From assembly GCA_949373265.1 (NCBI GenBank), contig CASICT010000037.1:1-6604 (forward strand): 6,604 bases of DNA. Direction: 5' to 3'. Both the position numbers and the translations under genes were made by a program. Origin of the DNA: Candidatus Poseidoniaceae archaeon. GTDB lineage: Archaea; Thermoplasmatota; Poseidoniia; Poseidoniales; Poseidoniaceae. The notes under the pieces are model-generated. The model worked only from the letters and a program-made list of their open reading frames with translations, searched no databases and was not told the origin of the DNA. This document shows positions 1 through 6,432 of this stretch, piece by piece (position 1 is the first letter of the stretch; every line of letters starts with the position of its first letter).

Positions 1-1734
1 GCTCCCGCTACACGTCAGCGTATGCAACTTTTGATGCCAGTCGAGGACTCGTCTAAACGCCGTCAGAAATCAATCGATGCGATGGCTTTTGCCGCTAACC
101 ACCCGCAGCGTATGGACCAGATCGCAACTATCCTCAAGGGGCTTGGACAAACCCATCACAGCGGTGAGCGGTACGAACGCGTTGTCGTCAGTAAGAAGCC
201 AATGGACTCATTGAAAAAATGGTGCAGGGTTCTACAGCCTGGTGAAGGAGAGACTTGGAAAGATTACACTGTATTCAAACGGGTCACATGGATTGGAGGA
301 GGAGCACCCGCTGATGCACCCGAAGGATGGGTAGTTCTTGGCGCCAACCCAATGCCAGAAATGATTTTACCAGAACGAACCATTGCTTGGTTCAAAAACA
401 ATCAACGTACGCTTTCCACACTTGTTGCTATTGTTGAAGATGCAAACCTAGGTGATGAAGAAGATGACTTCCTCCATGAGATCCACGCTGCTGTTTCCGA
501 ACTGGGAAGCTTGCCTGAATGGCTCAACAGCATTGATGAACAAGGTGACTTGGAACTTATTGCTGATGTCAAAGATCGTCTTTGGAAGATTGTCAAAAGT
601 CTTGAGTTGGAAGTCAATCAAGAAGTAACTAAAGCAATGGACAGTGCCAAAATGAACCTCAGTGGCAGTGAACTGCTCGAGGCTTTGTCGGATGGGGCTG
701 CCTTCCAAAGGAAATTGCAGAACGCAACCAGTGTTGTCATTACCGATGCCATGGAAGTAGCCAAACAACGCCTTGCAGAAGAATTGGAGGGTACGGGGGT
801 CCGAGTGCCTTATTCCATATTCACCAAAGATTGGCCAGCGAAGGTTGATCGGAAAGTCGTCGATGAACTCGATACTGCTCTGTCCAACAAACTCACCACG
901 GGTGAGGCGGAACACATGCTCAACTTAGCCAGGAACCTCGGTCCACTTCAGCCTCACTGCGAGCAAGCCGTTCGTAACCTCATCGGACTGGATCAGTGGG
1001 TCGCTGTGGCCCGTTGGGCTATGGACAATCAATGTACAATGCCTGAATTAGCTGACCATGGAATTCACATCGAGGAGGGACGTCACTTGCTTCTTGGCGT
1101 GGAACCTGATGCGGTAACATATGGACTTGGAAAATGCGCCAAAAAAGTAGATAGGCAATCACTGGCGCTGCTCACAGGAGCTAATTCGGGTGGTAAAACC
1201 ACACTTTTGGAATTGCTTGCTCACACCTGTATTTTGGCGCACATGGGCTTGCCTGTCCCTGCGCGCCATGCTGTGGTTGGTCAAGTGCAAGCACTGCACA
1301 TTCTTGCGAAAGCTGGTGGAACCCAAAGCGCAGGTGCCCTCGAACAAACCCTTGTCGAACTGGCGAACGTGGTCAGCGATCCAACACCAAAACTGATTCT
1401 AGCAGATGAACTTGAAGCCATCACCGAACCCGGTGCTGGAGCCAGAATCATTGCAGGGATGCTGTTGGCTGCTGAGGCACAAGAGGATACGACAATGATG
1501 TTGGTAACTCACCTTGCCCCTTCAATCATCAAAGCTACGGGTCGTACAGACCTACGTGTGGATGGGATTGAGGCGACTGGACTGGATGCTGATTTGGAAC
1601 TCATGGTAGATAGAACTCCTAAACGCAATCATCTAGCAAGGTCAACACCTGAACTCATCGTTAAGCGACTAGTTGAACGAAGCGAGGGTCATGCACAGGA
1701 ATTGTTCAGGGATATTTTGACAATGTTCCAGTAA
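1..1734 (+). CDS. MutS-family DNA-repair ATPase, archaeal type (5' end outside window)
   Basis: The reading frame is open to base 1 (seven codons before the first ATG at 22), so this is the C-terminal 577 residues of a longer protein. Numbering from the ATG at 22, a Walker A loop GANSGGKTT lies at 386-394, an ABC-signature-like stretch GGTQSAGALEQ follows, then Walker B LILADE at 458-463 (D462, catalytic-type E463) continuing as LEAITEPGAGA, and a switch histidine in VTH at 495-497. Residues about 130-340 are rich in charged heptad-like helices, as expected for the MutS core/lever and clamp region. The order matches the MutS/MutS2 ATPase, which dimerises on DNA. There is no mismatch-recognition domain in the visible part and no C-terminal Smr nuclease domain; the protein ends about 70 residues after the switch histidine. 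Family knowledge: archaeal homologues of this type can carry N-terminal HhH or OB-like domains, which here would be off the edge. A role in branched-DNA or mismatch processing is inferred; canonical mismatch repair is not shown. Confidence 0.9.
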   Translation, partial: APATRQRMQLLMPVEDSSKRRQKSIDAMAFAANHPQRMDQIATILKGLGQTHHSGERYERVVVSKKPMDSLKKWCRVLQPGEGETWKDYTVFKRVTWIGGGAPADAPEGWVVLGANPMPEMILPERTIAWFKNNQRTLSTLVAIVEDANLGDEEDDFLHEIHAAVSELGSLPEWLNSIDEQGDLELIADVKDRLWKIVKSLELEVNQEVTKAMDSAKMNLSGSELLEALSDGAAFQRKLQNATSVVITDAMEVAKQRLAEELEGTGVRVPYSIFTKDWPAKVDRKVVDELDTALSNKLTTGEAEHMLNLARNLGPLQPHCEQAVRNLIGLDQWVAVARWAMDNQCTMPELADHGIHIEEGRHLLLGVEPDAVTYGLGKCAKKVDRQSLALLTGANSGGKTTLLELLAHTCILAHMGLPVPARHAVVGQVQALHILAKAGGTQSAGALEQTLVELANVVSDPTPKLILADELEAITEPGAGARIIAGMLLAAEAQEDTTMMLVTHLAPSIIKATGRTDLRVDGIEATGLDADLELMVDRTPKRNHLARSTPELIVKRLVERSEGHAQELFRDILTMFQ

Positions 1735-1750
1735 TTACCGTCGCTAAACT

Positions 1751-1773
1751 TTGTATTTCTTATTGGAATACAA
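1751..1773. terminator. Hairpin between convergent genes, possible bidirectional terminator
   Basis: TTGTATT (1751-1757) is exactly complementary to AATACAA (1767-1773). With one T-G wobble and one further C-G pair the stem grows to 9 bp around a 5-base loop (1760-1764). It lies 16 bases after the stop of the MutS-like gene and 22 bases beyond the stop of the PhoX-like gene on the other strand, the expected place for a 3'-end structure serving both transcripts. No strong T-tract follows on either strand, so termination is only suggested by position and symmetry. Confidence 0.35.
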
Positions 1774-1795
1774 TGCCTTGATGCTATTGTAAGTA

Positions 1796-3688
1796 TCAAT
1801 CGCGGCGTGAAGTTATTAGTGCAGCTCCAAGTATTGCCGTAATTCCAATAATAGCACTAAAACCCGATAGCCAGGATTTCTTTTCCGAAGAGGTCTTTTC
1901 ACTGGGGTCGATAGAATCTGAATCATCACTATTGTTTGTGCCCTCTTCACTCAAGGTTTCGTTCACACTGACTGGTTGCCATAGCCAGACCATGTTGTTC
2001 TCATGCTTATCCGTATCTTCACCGATCAAAAGTTGTCCGCCATCCAGAACGACGAGGTTGTCTGGTCCAGCCATGTTATTGACTGTACATTTGTATTCGG
2101 CTGAAGACGTGTAAGGACCCCCAGATATTACAGGTTCAATTCGATTCACATTCCATTGGTCATTCAATGTCATGCTATAGATGATGCCACAGCGATTCTC
2201 TGTGACATCGATATCATCTTGTCCATCACTCATATCTCCTCGAACATCAGACATCGCCAGGTAGAGGTGTTCCGGTGAGTTTGGATTGAAAGCAACTCCT
2301 TCCATTTTATTCCATTCATCGCTGGCTCCAAGAGCAGCAGCGGCCTTACGTGATTCAAGGAAGGCTACTCGGTCATCAAGCGCTGATCCAATCGTTCCAT
2401 CGCTATTTAGATCCTTATTCAAGCGTCCTTCTGCCCAATCATTAATTTCTTCATCAGTGATGTATGAGTTCTGTCCAGCAATGAAATCCGCAGTGGTTAT
2501 GCCATCATATTCGTCAATCCATAATTGGATTACAGAATTTGATGAAGAGGCCATTTCTATCCACTCCACATCAAATCCAGTAGTGGAGGAATCTTTGCCA
2601 GCGTCTTGAATAACTTTGGCAGCGAAGAGAGTTCCTGAACTAAGTTCACCAGCAGTGTCAGCGACGAATTTGAACAAAACCGTTTCATATCCGTCGTCAG
2701 TGAGGTAAACAGTTCTCTCATCAGGCATCACCTGGGCATTTTCGTGCGAGAATCTACCCATTGCGAAGTGCTTGCTGAAGTCTGGTTCTGTGGTAGTTGC
2801 ATTATCTATTTCCAAGATGTAACCATAATCATAGGGATTAGGATAGTAGCCGAGATAATCCTCTAACAATTCTTGGCCATAGTGGTAATTGTAGGTTTCA
2901 TCATTCCACTGCTTAGTATTATCGAAGTAAAGTTCCTCGGCTAGAAGCGGTGTTCCCCAAGGACTCATACTGCCGAAGCAGAGAACCCAACCTCCGTTGA
3001 CACTGCTTAGGTTTAGCATCATGCCGCTGAGAACATCCCATTCGGAGGATGTGTGATTCCATTCAATCTCCATCTGACTAATCCCTGCAGGTCTGTCTTC
3101 CCAAGATGTGTAGAGATATCCTTGGCTACCATTGGCGTTCAGGGGAACGAATGCATTGTAGTCAGGCTTTTTGCTAATTAAGAGACGGTTTCCAGTATCT
3201 GCGGAGTATATCCCTCCCGCAATTCCACCTTCAGAGAGGGCGTCGCCACTTTGGAATAGAACCTGATAATCTCCATAGGAAGTCCGAATGCCATGCCAGA
3301 TATCAGATTCACTGCTGGAAGAAGATAATTCTGGAACCGAATGAGGTATTTCATTCCAATCGATTCCATTGATTACTCCTATTGTAGCCTTATAATTTGC
3401 TTCATCAGGGTGCATTGCGTTGACGAAGAAGTTACCATTAGCATCAATATGCATACCAGTTACTTCTGCATCAGATGGAAACATCATTATGCGAGTCATT
3501 GATGCGGTTAGATTTGTGTCTGAACCGTTGTTCGAACTGGCCAAAGGGTCGACGTAATCTTTGAGATCACGAGTTTGTTGTACGGTAAAATCATTGGATT
3601 CGTATAATGAACCGCCCTGTGCCATCAGAAACAGGAGAGATACAACGAGTAATGTCTTTACACGAGCGTTGGTGTACGTGGCAGTCAT
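1796..3688 (-). CDS. Exported PhoX/DUF839-family protein with C-terminal surface anchor
   Basis: This is a 630-residue protein from the ATG at 3688. An ATG 11 codons upstream (3721) is in frame, but the later start gives a more typical Sec signal peptide (basic MTATYTNARVK, then TLLVVSLLFLM) and has GAGGG just before it. The body shows PhoX-family blocks in order: a cysteine (C237) before PWGT (243-246) and EE (251-252); GRFSHEN (311-317); DD in a YLTDDGYE block (331-332); a GTLFAAK strand; RKAAAALGA followed by MEGVAF (E463), matching the family's RPE block; and GPDNL (541-545) with GED (556-558). Bacterial PhoX is a beta-propeller Ca/Fe phosphomonoesterase, and Cys, Glu and Asp residues in such blocks hold its metals. 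A DxNxDG loop (426-431) is inserted before the RKAAAALGA block. The C-terminus has an acidic Ser/Asn-rich linker (about 577-605), then SGF, a hydrophobic helix and RR, like a PGF-CTERM sorting signal. Eight N-glycosylation sequons fit an exterior location. Phosphatase activity is an inference; other DUF839 proteins are uncharacterised. Confidence 0.85.
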   Translation of the reverse strand: MTATYTNARVKTLLVVSLLFLMAQGGSLYESNDFTVQQTRDLKDYVDPLASSNNGSDTNLTASMTRIMMFPSDAEVTGMHIDANGNFFVNAMHPDEANYKATIGVINGIDWNEIPHSVPELSSSSSESDIWHGIRTSYGDYQVLFQSGDALSEGGIAGGIYSADTGNRLLISKKPDYNAFVPLNANGSQGYLYTSWEDRPAGISQMEIEWNHTSSEWDVLSGMMLNLSSVNGGWVLCFGSMSPWGTPLLAEELYFDNTKQWNDETYNYHYGQELLEDYLGYYPNPYDYGYILEIDNATTTEPDFSKHFAMGRFSHENAQVMPDERTVYLTDDGYETVLFKFVADTAGELSSGTLFAAKVIQDAGKDSSTTGFDVEWIEMASSSNSVIQLWIDEYDGITTADFIAGQNSYITDEEINDWAEGRLNKDLNSDGTIGSALDDRVAFLESRKAAAALGASDEWNKMEGVAFNPNSPEHLYLAMSDVRGDMSDGQDDIDVTENRCGIIYSMTLNDQWNVNRIEPVISGGPYTSSAEYKCTVNNMAGPDNLVVLDGGQLLIGEDTDKHENNMVWLWQPVSVNETLSEEGTNNSDDSDSIDPSEKTSSEKKSWLSGFSAIIGITAILGAALITSRRD

Positions 3689-3739
3689 AGCCCTCGACTT
3701 ATATCCTACTTCAATAACCATTCCTGAGACTATGATTCA

Positions 3740-4528
3740 TCAAGCAGGTGCGGTCATACTCCACTGAGTCATAGGCTTGTGCCAATCTCGCACCTGGTCG
3801 GTTTCAAGACGTAACTGCAATCCGTCTCCAATTTCGATTTCCAAATCCATCATTTCAAATTCCACGTTATGCTCATTGGTACGAAATGTGTCATCGAAAA
3901 GTATCTGCTGATCAACCACAGATCCTTCTACGGTTCGTTCGAGTATCACACGAATGTGACATTCCTGCAACGGATTACGTAGTGAACAAGACTCACTACT
4001 GCCATCATGGACGACAGTAACAATTCCTTCAAAGGAAACAATGCCAACTGAAGGTCGAAGGTCTATGACAGTAGATTTGGCTGTTGGGGTGCAAACGCAC
4101 TCCATGTTGTCAGATTCCACTACCCCCTTCAGTTCAACTGTGATTTTAATCATCACAACCTCGATTAATTCGGGAGATGATGATGTGGCGGTTACGGTAT
4201 AATGATCTGGCTCCGTGAAGGTATGAATCACTTTTAATCCAGTTGCAGTTGTTCCATCACCAAAATCCCATGTCACAACACCAGCGGATTCTTTAGCCTC
4301 AAAAATAAATTCATGAAGACGTTCAGTAATCACTGCTTCTTCATCATTATCGCCTTCATCTATTTCCACAAGGATGTACTCATTTACTCCATAAACGGTT
4401 TCAGCCTCGATTGAAAAAGTCCCATTGGGTGAAGAATTAGAAGATACTAGGGTTGTTAGTGCTGCACCTGTAGCTGCACTGAGCATCAAAATAAATACGA
4501 GAGTAGCAGCAGAAACCGAGTACTTCAT
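3740..4528 (-). CDS. Exported PKD-domain protein
   Basis: The protein has 262 residues from the ATG at 4528. The frame stays open up to an ATG at 4657, but that extension would run into the divergent gene and bury the hydrophobic segment in mid-protein; the 4528 start gives a clean signal peptide or N-terminal anchor (MKYSVSAATLVFILMLSA). After a short linker with two N-glycosylation sequons (N31, N35), residues about 39-131 form a PKD domain: W87, then DFGDGT (88-93), a HTF block (102-104), and HYTVTATS. PKD domains are Ig-like beta sandwiches that bind polysaccharide or protein, or act as spacers in surface proteins. The C-terminal half (about 132-262) is beta-rich with four cysteines (144, 146, 181, 190), possibly disulfide-bonded; I do not recognise that domain. 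The gene ends 51 bases before the preferred start of the PhoX-like gene (18 before its upstream ATG), so the two are probably cotranscribed and act together outside the cell. There is no catalytic motif and no C-terminal anchor. Confidence 0.8.
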   Translation of the reverse strand: MKYSVSAATLVFILMLSAATGAALTTLVSSNSSPNGTFSIEAETVYGVNEYILVEIDEGDNDEEAVITERLHEFIFEAKESAGVVTWDFGDGTTATGLKVIHTFTEPDHYTVTATSSSPELIEVVMIKITVELKGVVESDNMECVCTPTAKSTVIDLRPSVGIVSFEGIVTVVHDGSSESCSLRNPLQECHIRVILERTVEGSVVDQQILFDDTFRTNEHNVEFEMMDLEIEIGDGLQLRLETDQVRDWHKPMTQWSMTAPA

Positions 4529-4549
4529 GAATCCAGTTGAGTAGATTAC

Positions 4550-4555
4550 CTTATG
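4550..4555 (-). promoter_or_regulatory. Possible TATA-like element for the PKD-PhoX unit
   Basis: Read on the minus strand this is CATAAG, within TTCATAAGGTAATC, centred about 24-25 bases before the ATG at 4528. That spacing suits a leaderless archaeal transcript. The match to an archaeal TATA box is weak; the symmetric ATATAT at 4593-4598 could serve instead, giving a leader of roughly 40 bases. Confidence 0.3.
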
Positions 4556-4592
4556 AACATCTGTTTCGTTCAACAGTAGATATTGAAGTGAG

Positions 4593-4598
4593 ATATAT
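4593..4598 (+). promoter_or_regulatory. TATA-like box of the membrane-protein gene (possibly shared)
   Basis: ATATAT, in the context GATATATG, is centred about 28 bases before the ATG at 4624, the position expected of an archaeal TATA box for a leaderless transcript. No Shine-Dalgarno motif precedes that ATG, which fits. Because the core is symmetric it could also direct transcription the other way, towards the PKD gene. Confidence 0.4.
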
Positions 4599-4599
4599 G

Positions 4600-4613
4600 C
4601 CATTTTGAAATGG
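4600..4613. promoter_or_regulatory. Inverted repeat in the divergent promoter, possible operator
   Basis: CCATTT (4600-4605) and AAATGG (4608-4613) are perfect inverted arms around a 2-base centre. The repeat begins one base after the ATATAT box and ends ten bases before the ATG at 4624. A dimeric regulator bound here would overlap the transcription start region of the plus-strand gene. The function is inferred from symmetry and position; a 14-base dyad can arise by chance in A/T-rich DNA. Confidence 0.3.
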
Positions 4614-4623
4614 TTAAATCTCA

Positions 4624-5529
4624 ATGAGTAGAGAATTAATTGATTGGTTTTCTGCACCTACTGTAAAGACAATAACAATACAATATCACCTTAGCCACCG
4701 ATTTATGCTGACGATTCTTGTTGCTGCATTATTTGCGGGCATAGTCGCAGTATTGGTGACTGTAGCGGTAGAGAAATGGGGTGGGATTGTTGGCGGTATT
4801 TTGGGGACTTTACCAACTACAATAGTCCCTGCAACTATTGGGATGTATGTTGAAGGTGGGTCAAGTGATTTAGCAACAAGCATGTCCTTGATTCCTTTTT
4901 GGATGCTATTAAATGCATTATTTGTTGGGGCTTGGGTAGCCTATCCTCGGATGAAGAAAGATGTTGGAATAAAGCAAATGGCCTCTGTTTCACTGATTTT
5001 TTGGATAATCTCCGCATTGTCAATGACCTTTGTTTTGAGTATTGCATTAGATCATTTTTCGAAACTTTTGATTGGTATTACCGGCTTATTCTTCCTAATC
5101 GTTTTAGGACTCTGGATGACATTCAATCCCCGCAATGCACCTAAAGGTAAGAATAAAGTTAGCAAGGAAGTGTTACTGGTACGTGGATTAGCAGCAGCAA
5201 CAGCGATCGGAATAGCAGTTCAGTTGTCGAGTATGGGTCAACCGATTATCGCAGGTCTGGCATCGGTTTTCCCTGCGATTTTCTTGACAACAATGGTTGC
5301 TTTGTGGCTGGCCCAAGGCCCTGAAGTTCCGACCGGTGCAGCAGGGCCGATGATGCTTGGCGGCTCTTCTGTCGCAGTTTACTCTCTACTCGCGCCTTGG
5401 GCATTACCAGAATACGGAATTCTTTTTGGGACTTTGATTTGTTGGTTCGGCTCGGTAATATCTACATCGATACCTGCCTATTCATGGATTACATGGCGCA
5501 ACAAAATTAATCCAGTTGTGACAGAATAA
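4624..5529 (+). CDS. Polytopic membrane protein with two-fold internal repeat (DUF3147/GlpM-like?)
   Basis: The protein has 301 residues from the ATG at 4624, chosen because a TATA-like box lies at a leaderless distance. An ATG at 4705 (residue 28) starts exactly at the first hydrophobic helix and is a serious alternative. Hydrophobic segments lie at about 28-49, 55-75, 84-107, 119-140, 148-166, 183-201, 207-229, 241-259 and 263-283. The two halves resemble each other: GGILGTLPTTIVPATIGM (57-74) and AGLASVFPAIFLTTMVAL (210-227) each place a glycine six residues before a proline (G58/P64 and G211/P217, offset 153), and both run into a glycine that ends a helix (G79/G232). This glycine-proline pattern recalls small membrane proteins of the DUF3147/GlpM type, of which this would be a tandem duplication; that assignment is tentative. 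No transport substrate can be inferred. A basic loop (KGKNK, 174-178) joins the halves. The gene is divergent from the PKD-PhoX pair and stands alone. Confidence 0.8.
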   Translation: MSRELIDWFSAPTVKTITIQYHLSHRFMLTILVAALFAGIVAVLVTVAVEKWGGIVGGILGTLPTTIVPATIGMYVEGGSSDLATSMSLIPFWMLLNALFVGAWVAYPRMKKDVGIKQMASVSLIFWIISALSMTFVLSIALDHFSKLLIGITGLFFLIVLGLWMTFNPRNAPKGKNKVSKEVLLVRGLAAATAIGIAVQLSSMGQPIIAGLASVFPAIFLTTMVALWLAQGPEVPTGAAGPMMLGGSSVAVYSLLAPWALPEYGILFGTLICWFGSVISTSIPAYSWITWRNKINPVVTE

Positions 5530-5536
5530 GAGTTGA

Positions 5537-5545
5537 TTTTTGTTT
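5537..5545 (+). terminator. T-rich transcription terminator of the membrane-protein gene
   Basis: TTTTTGTTT begins seven bases after the stop codon at 5527-5529. Short oligo-T tracts after a gene are the usual intrinsic termination signal in archaea, and no hairpin is needed. The next gene begins about 90 bases downstream and appears to have its own promoter. Confidence 0.45.
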
Positions 5546-5593
5546 GAGATTATCATGTCGATAGAAACAAGATATTGGCAGCATCTTAATTTG

Positions 5594-5600
5594 TTAAAAA
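5594..5600 (+). promoter_or_regulatory. TATA-like box for the DUF2071-DCC unit
   Basis: TTAAAAA sits about 38 bases before the ATG at 5635. Archaeal initiation roughly 25 bases downstream of the box would leave a leader of about a dozen bases. It is the best TATA-like match in the 105-base gap 5530-5634. A second A/T-rich stretch at 5606-5620 is closer to the start and forms a small dyad, ATTGA/TCAAT around TTTAT, which could be an operator or simple A/T composition. Confidence 0.3.
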
Positions 5601-5634
5601 CGATTATTGATTTATTCAATCCATAAGGCGAGGG

Positions 5635-6432
5635 ATGTTTCAAAACCCCCTTGGTAATGGCATTGACATGGTGACGAGAAAAGATGGCCTCATGGTCGAT
5701 CACATACCTTTTCCTATACCCAAAGTTCGTCCTGCTCTCCGACAAGGCTGGAAAAAGTTAACATTCCTTCATTGGGAAGTCGAACCCGATATTCTACGCA
5801 CCCATCTCCCAGATGATCTGGAACTTGATCTCCATGAAGGTAAAGCCTATGTCGGATGCATACCATTTGTGATGGAAAAAGTGCGACCTGTTTTCCTTCC
5901 AGCAGTCCCAGGGATCTCTACCTTTGCTGAGTTCAATATACGGACTTACGTGACCAAAAACGGAATACCAGGTGTCTTCTTCATCACCTTAGATGCCAAA
6001 AGCAGAGTGACCTGTTTCTATGCTAATAAAAAATATGGTTTAGCTTACAGGTATGCGAAAGCAAAAGTATCCGGCTCTTTGCAATCCGGTTACTCTTGGT
6101 CATCCATTAGGTCAAAGGATGGTGTTGCTCTTTCAGGTTCTGTAAAGGCGACTTCGGAAGTGCGTCAAGCCGAACCTGATACGTTAGAATATTTCTTGTT
6201 TGAGCGCTACAGTCTTTACACACTGCACAAAAATAGAATCTATCATGGTTACACGCATCATGCCAAGTGGTGGTATGCCGATGGCGAGGCTAAATTAGAA
6301 ACCAATACTCTAGTCGAGAGTTATGATTTTAGTATCAAAGACGCTAAAAAACCTGAAATAGTGCACTTGTCAGAGGGCGTTGATGTTGTGGCTTGGCATT
6401 TGTTGCCATTAGGAGATGAATCCCATGGTTGA
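5635..6432 (+). CDS. DUF2071 (YqjF-like) family protein
   Basis: The protein has 265 residues from the ATG at 5635, which follows GGCGAGGG directly; in-frame ATGs at 5668 and 5692 are possible later starts, since family similarity begins only near residue 37. Family hallmarks in order are WKKLTFLHWEVEPDILRTHLP (from residue 39: a Trp-containing strand, then the 'must stay above p' type helix), a YVGCIPF block (72-78), a FNIRTYV strand (100-106), PGVFFITLDA (112-121), and FLFERYSLYT (187-196), which corresponds to the family's (L)TERY-LY block. The protein has no signal peptide or membrane helix and should be cytoplasmic. DUF2071 proteins are related in fold to acetoacetate decarboxylase, but no biochemical role is established for them, and I do not assign one. 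The gene overlaps the start of a DCC-family gene by 8 bases, so the two are probably translated together. It is full length for the family. Confidence 0.85.
   Translation: MFQNPLGNGIDMVTRKDGLMVDHIPFPIPKVRPALRQGWKKLTFLHWEVEPDILRTHLPDDLELDLHEGKAYVGCIPFVMEKVRPVFLPAVPGISTFAEFNIRTYVTKNGIPGVFFITLDAKSRVTCFYANKKYGLAYRYAKAKVSGSLQSGYSWSSIRSKDGVALSGSVKATSEVRQAEPDTLEYFLFERYSLYTLHKNRIYHGYTHHAKWWYADGEAKLETNTLVESYDFSIKDAKKPEIVHLSEGVDVVAWHLLPLGDESHG
6412..6419 (+). promoter_or_regulatory. Shine-Dalgarno site of the DCC-family gene
   Basis: GGAGATGA matches seven of eight bases of the archaeal consensus GGAGGTGA and lies five bases before the ATG at 6425, inside the last codons of the DUF2071 gene. It fixes the start of the downstream gene and indicates translation as an internal operon cistron. 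Confidence 0.7.

Noticed and set aside
448..915. Minus-strand open frame of 155 codons inside the MutS-like gene
   Set aside because: It lies wholly opposite a well-supported ATPase gene, its translation shows no recognisable domain, and it has no promoter or ribosome-site context.
1190..1396. Plus-strand open frame across the Walker A-Walker B region in another frame
   Set aside because: A shifted-frame shadow of the ATPase coding sequence; its product has unusual Trp-rich composition and no motif.
2286..2609. Plus-strand open frame of 107 codons opposite the PhoX-like gene
   Set aside because: It is antisense to conserved PhoX blocks and its Ser/Pro-rich translation looks like a reverse-strand shadow.
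3698..3705. GATATAAG on the minus strand, resembling a TATA box just before the PhoX-like start
   Set aside because: It is only about 10-17 bases before the ATG at 3688, so initiation would fall inside the coding region; the upstream gene is close enough for cotranscription.
4529..4657. Extended N-terminus of the PKD protein starting at ATG 4657 or 4603
   Set aside because: It would overlap the divergent gene and its promoter and place the signal peptide in mid-protein; the ATG at 4528 begins a normal signal sequence.
4899..5144. Shifted-frame open frame within the membrane-protein gene, with several cysteines
   Set aside because: It overlaps the transmembrane coding frame completely, and its composition reflects frame-shifted hydrophobic codons.
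5482..5745. Minus-strand open frame spanning the 5530-5634 gap
   Set aside because: Both ends overlap real plus-strand genes in antisense, and the translation shows no domain or start signal.
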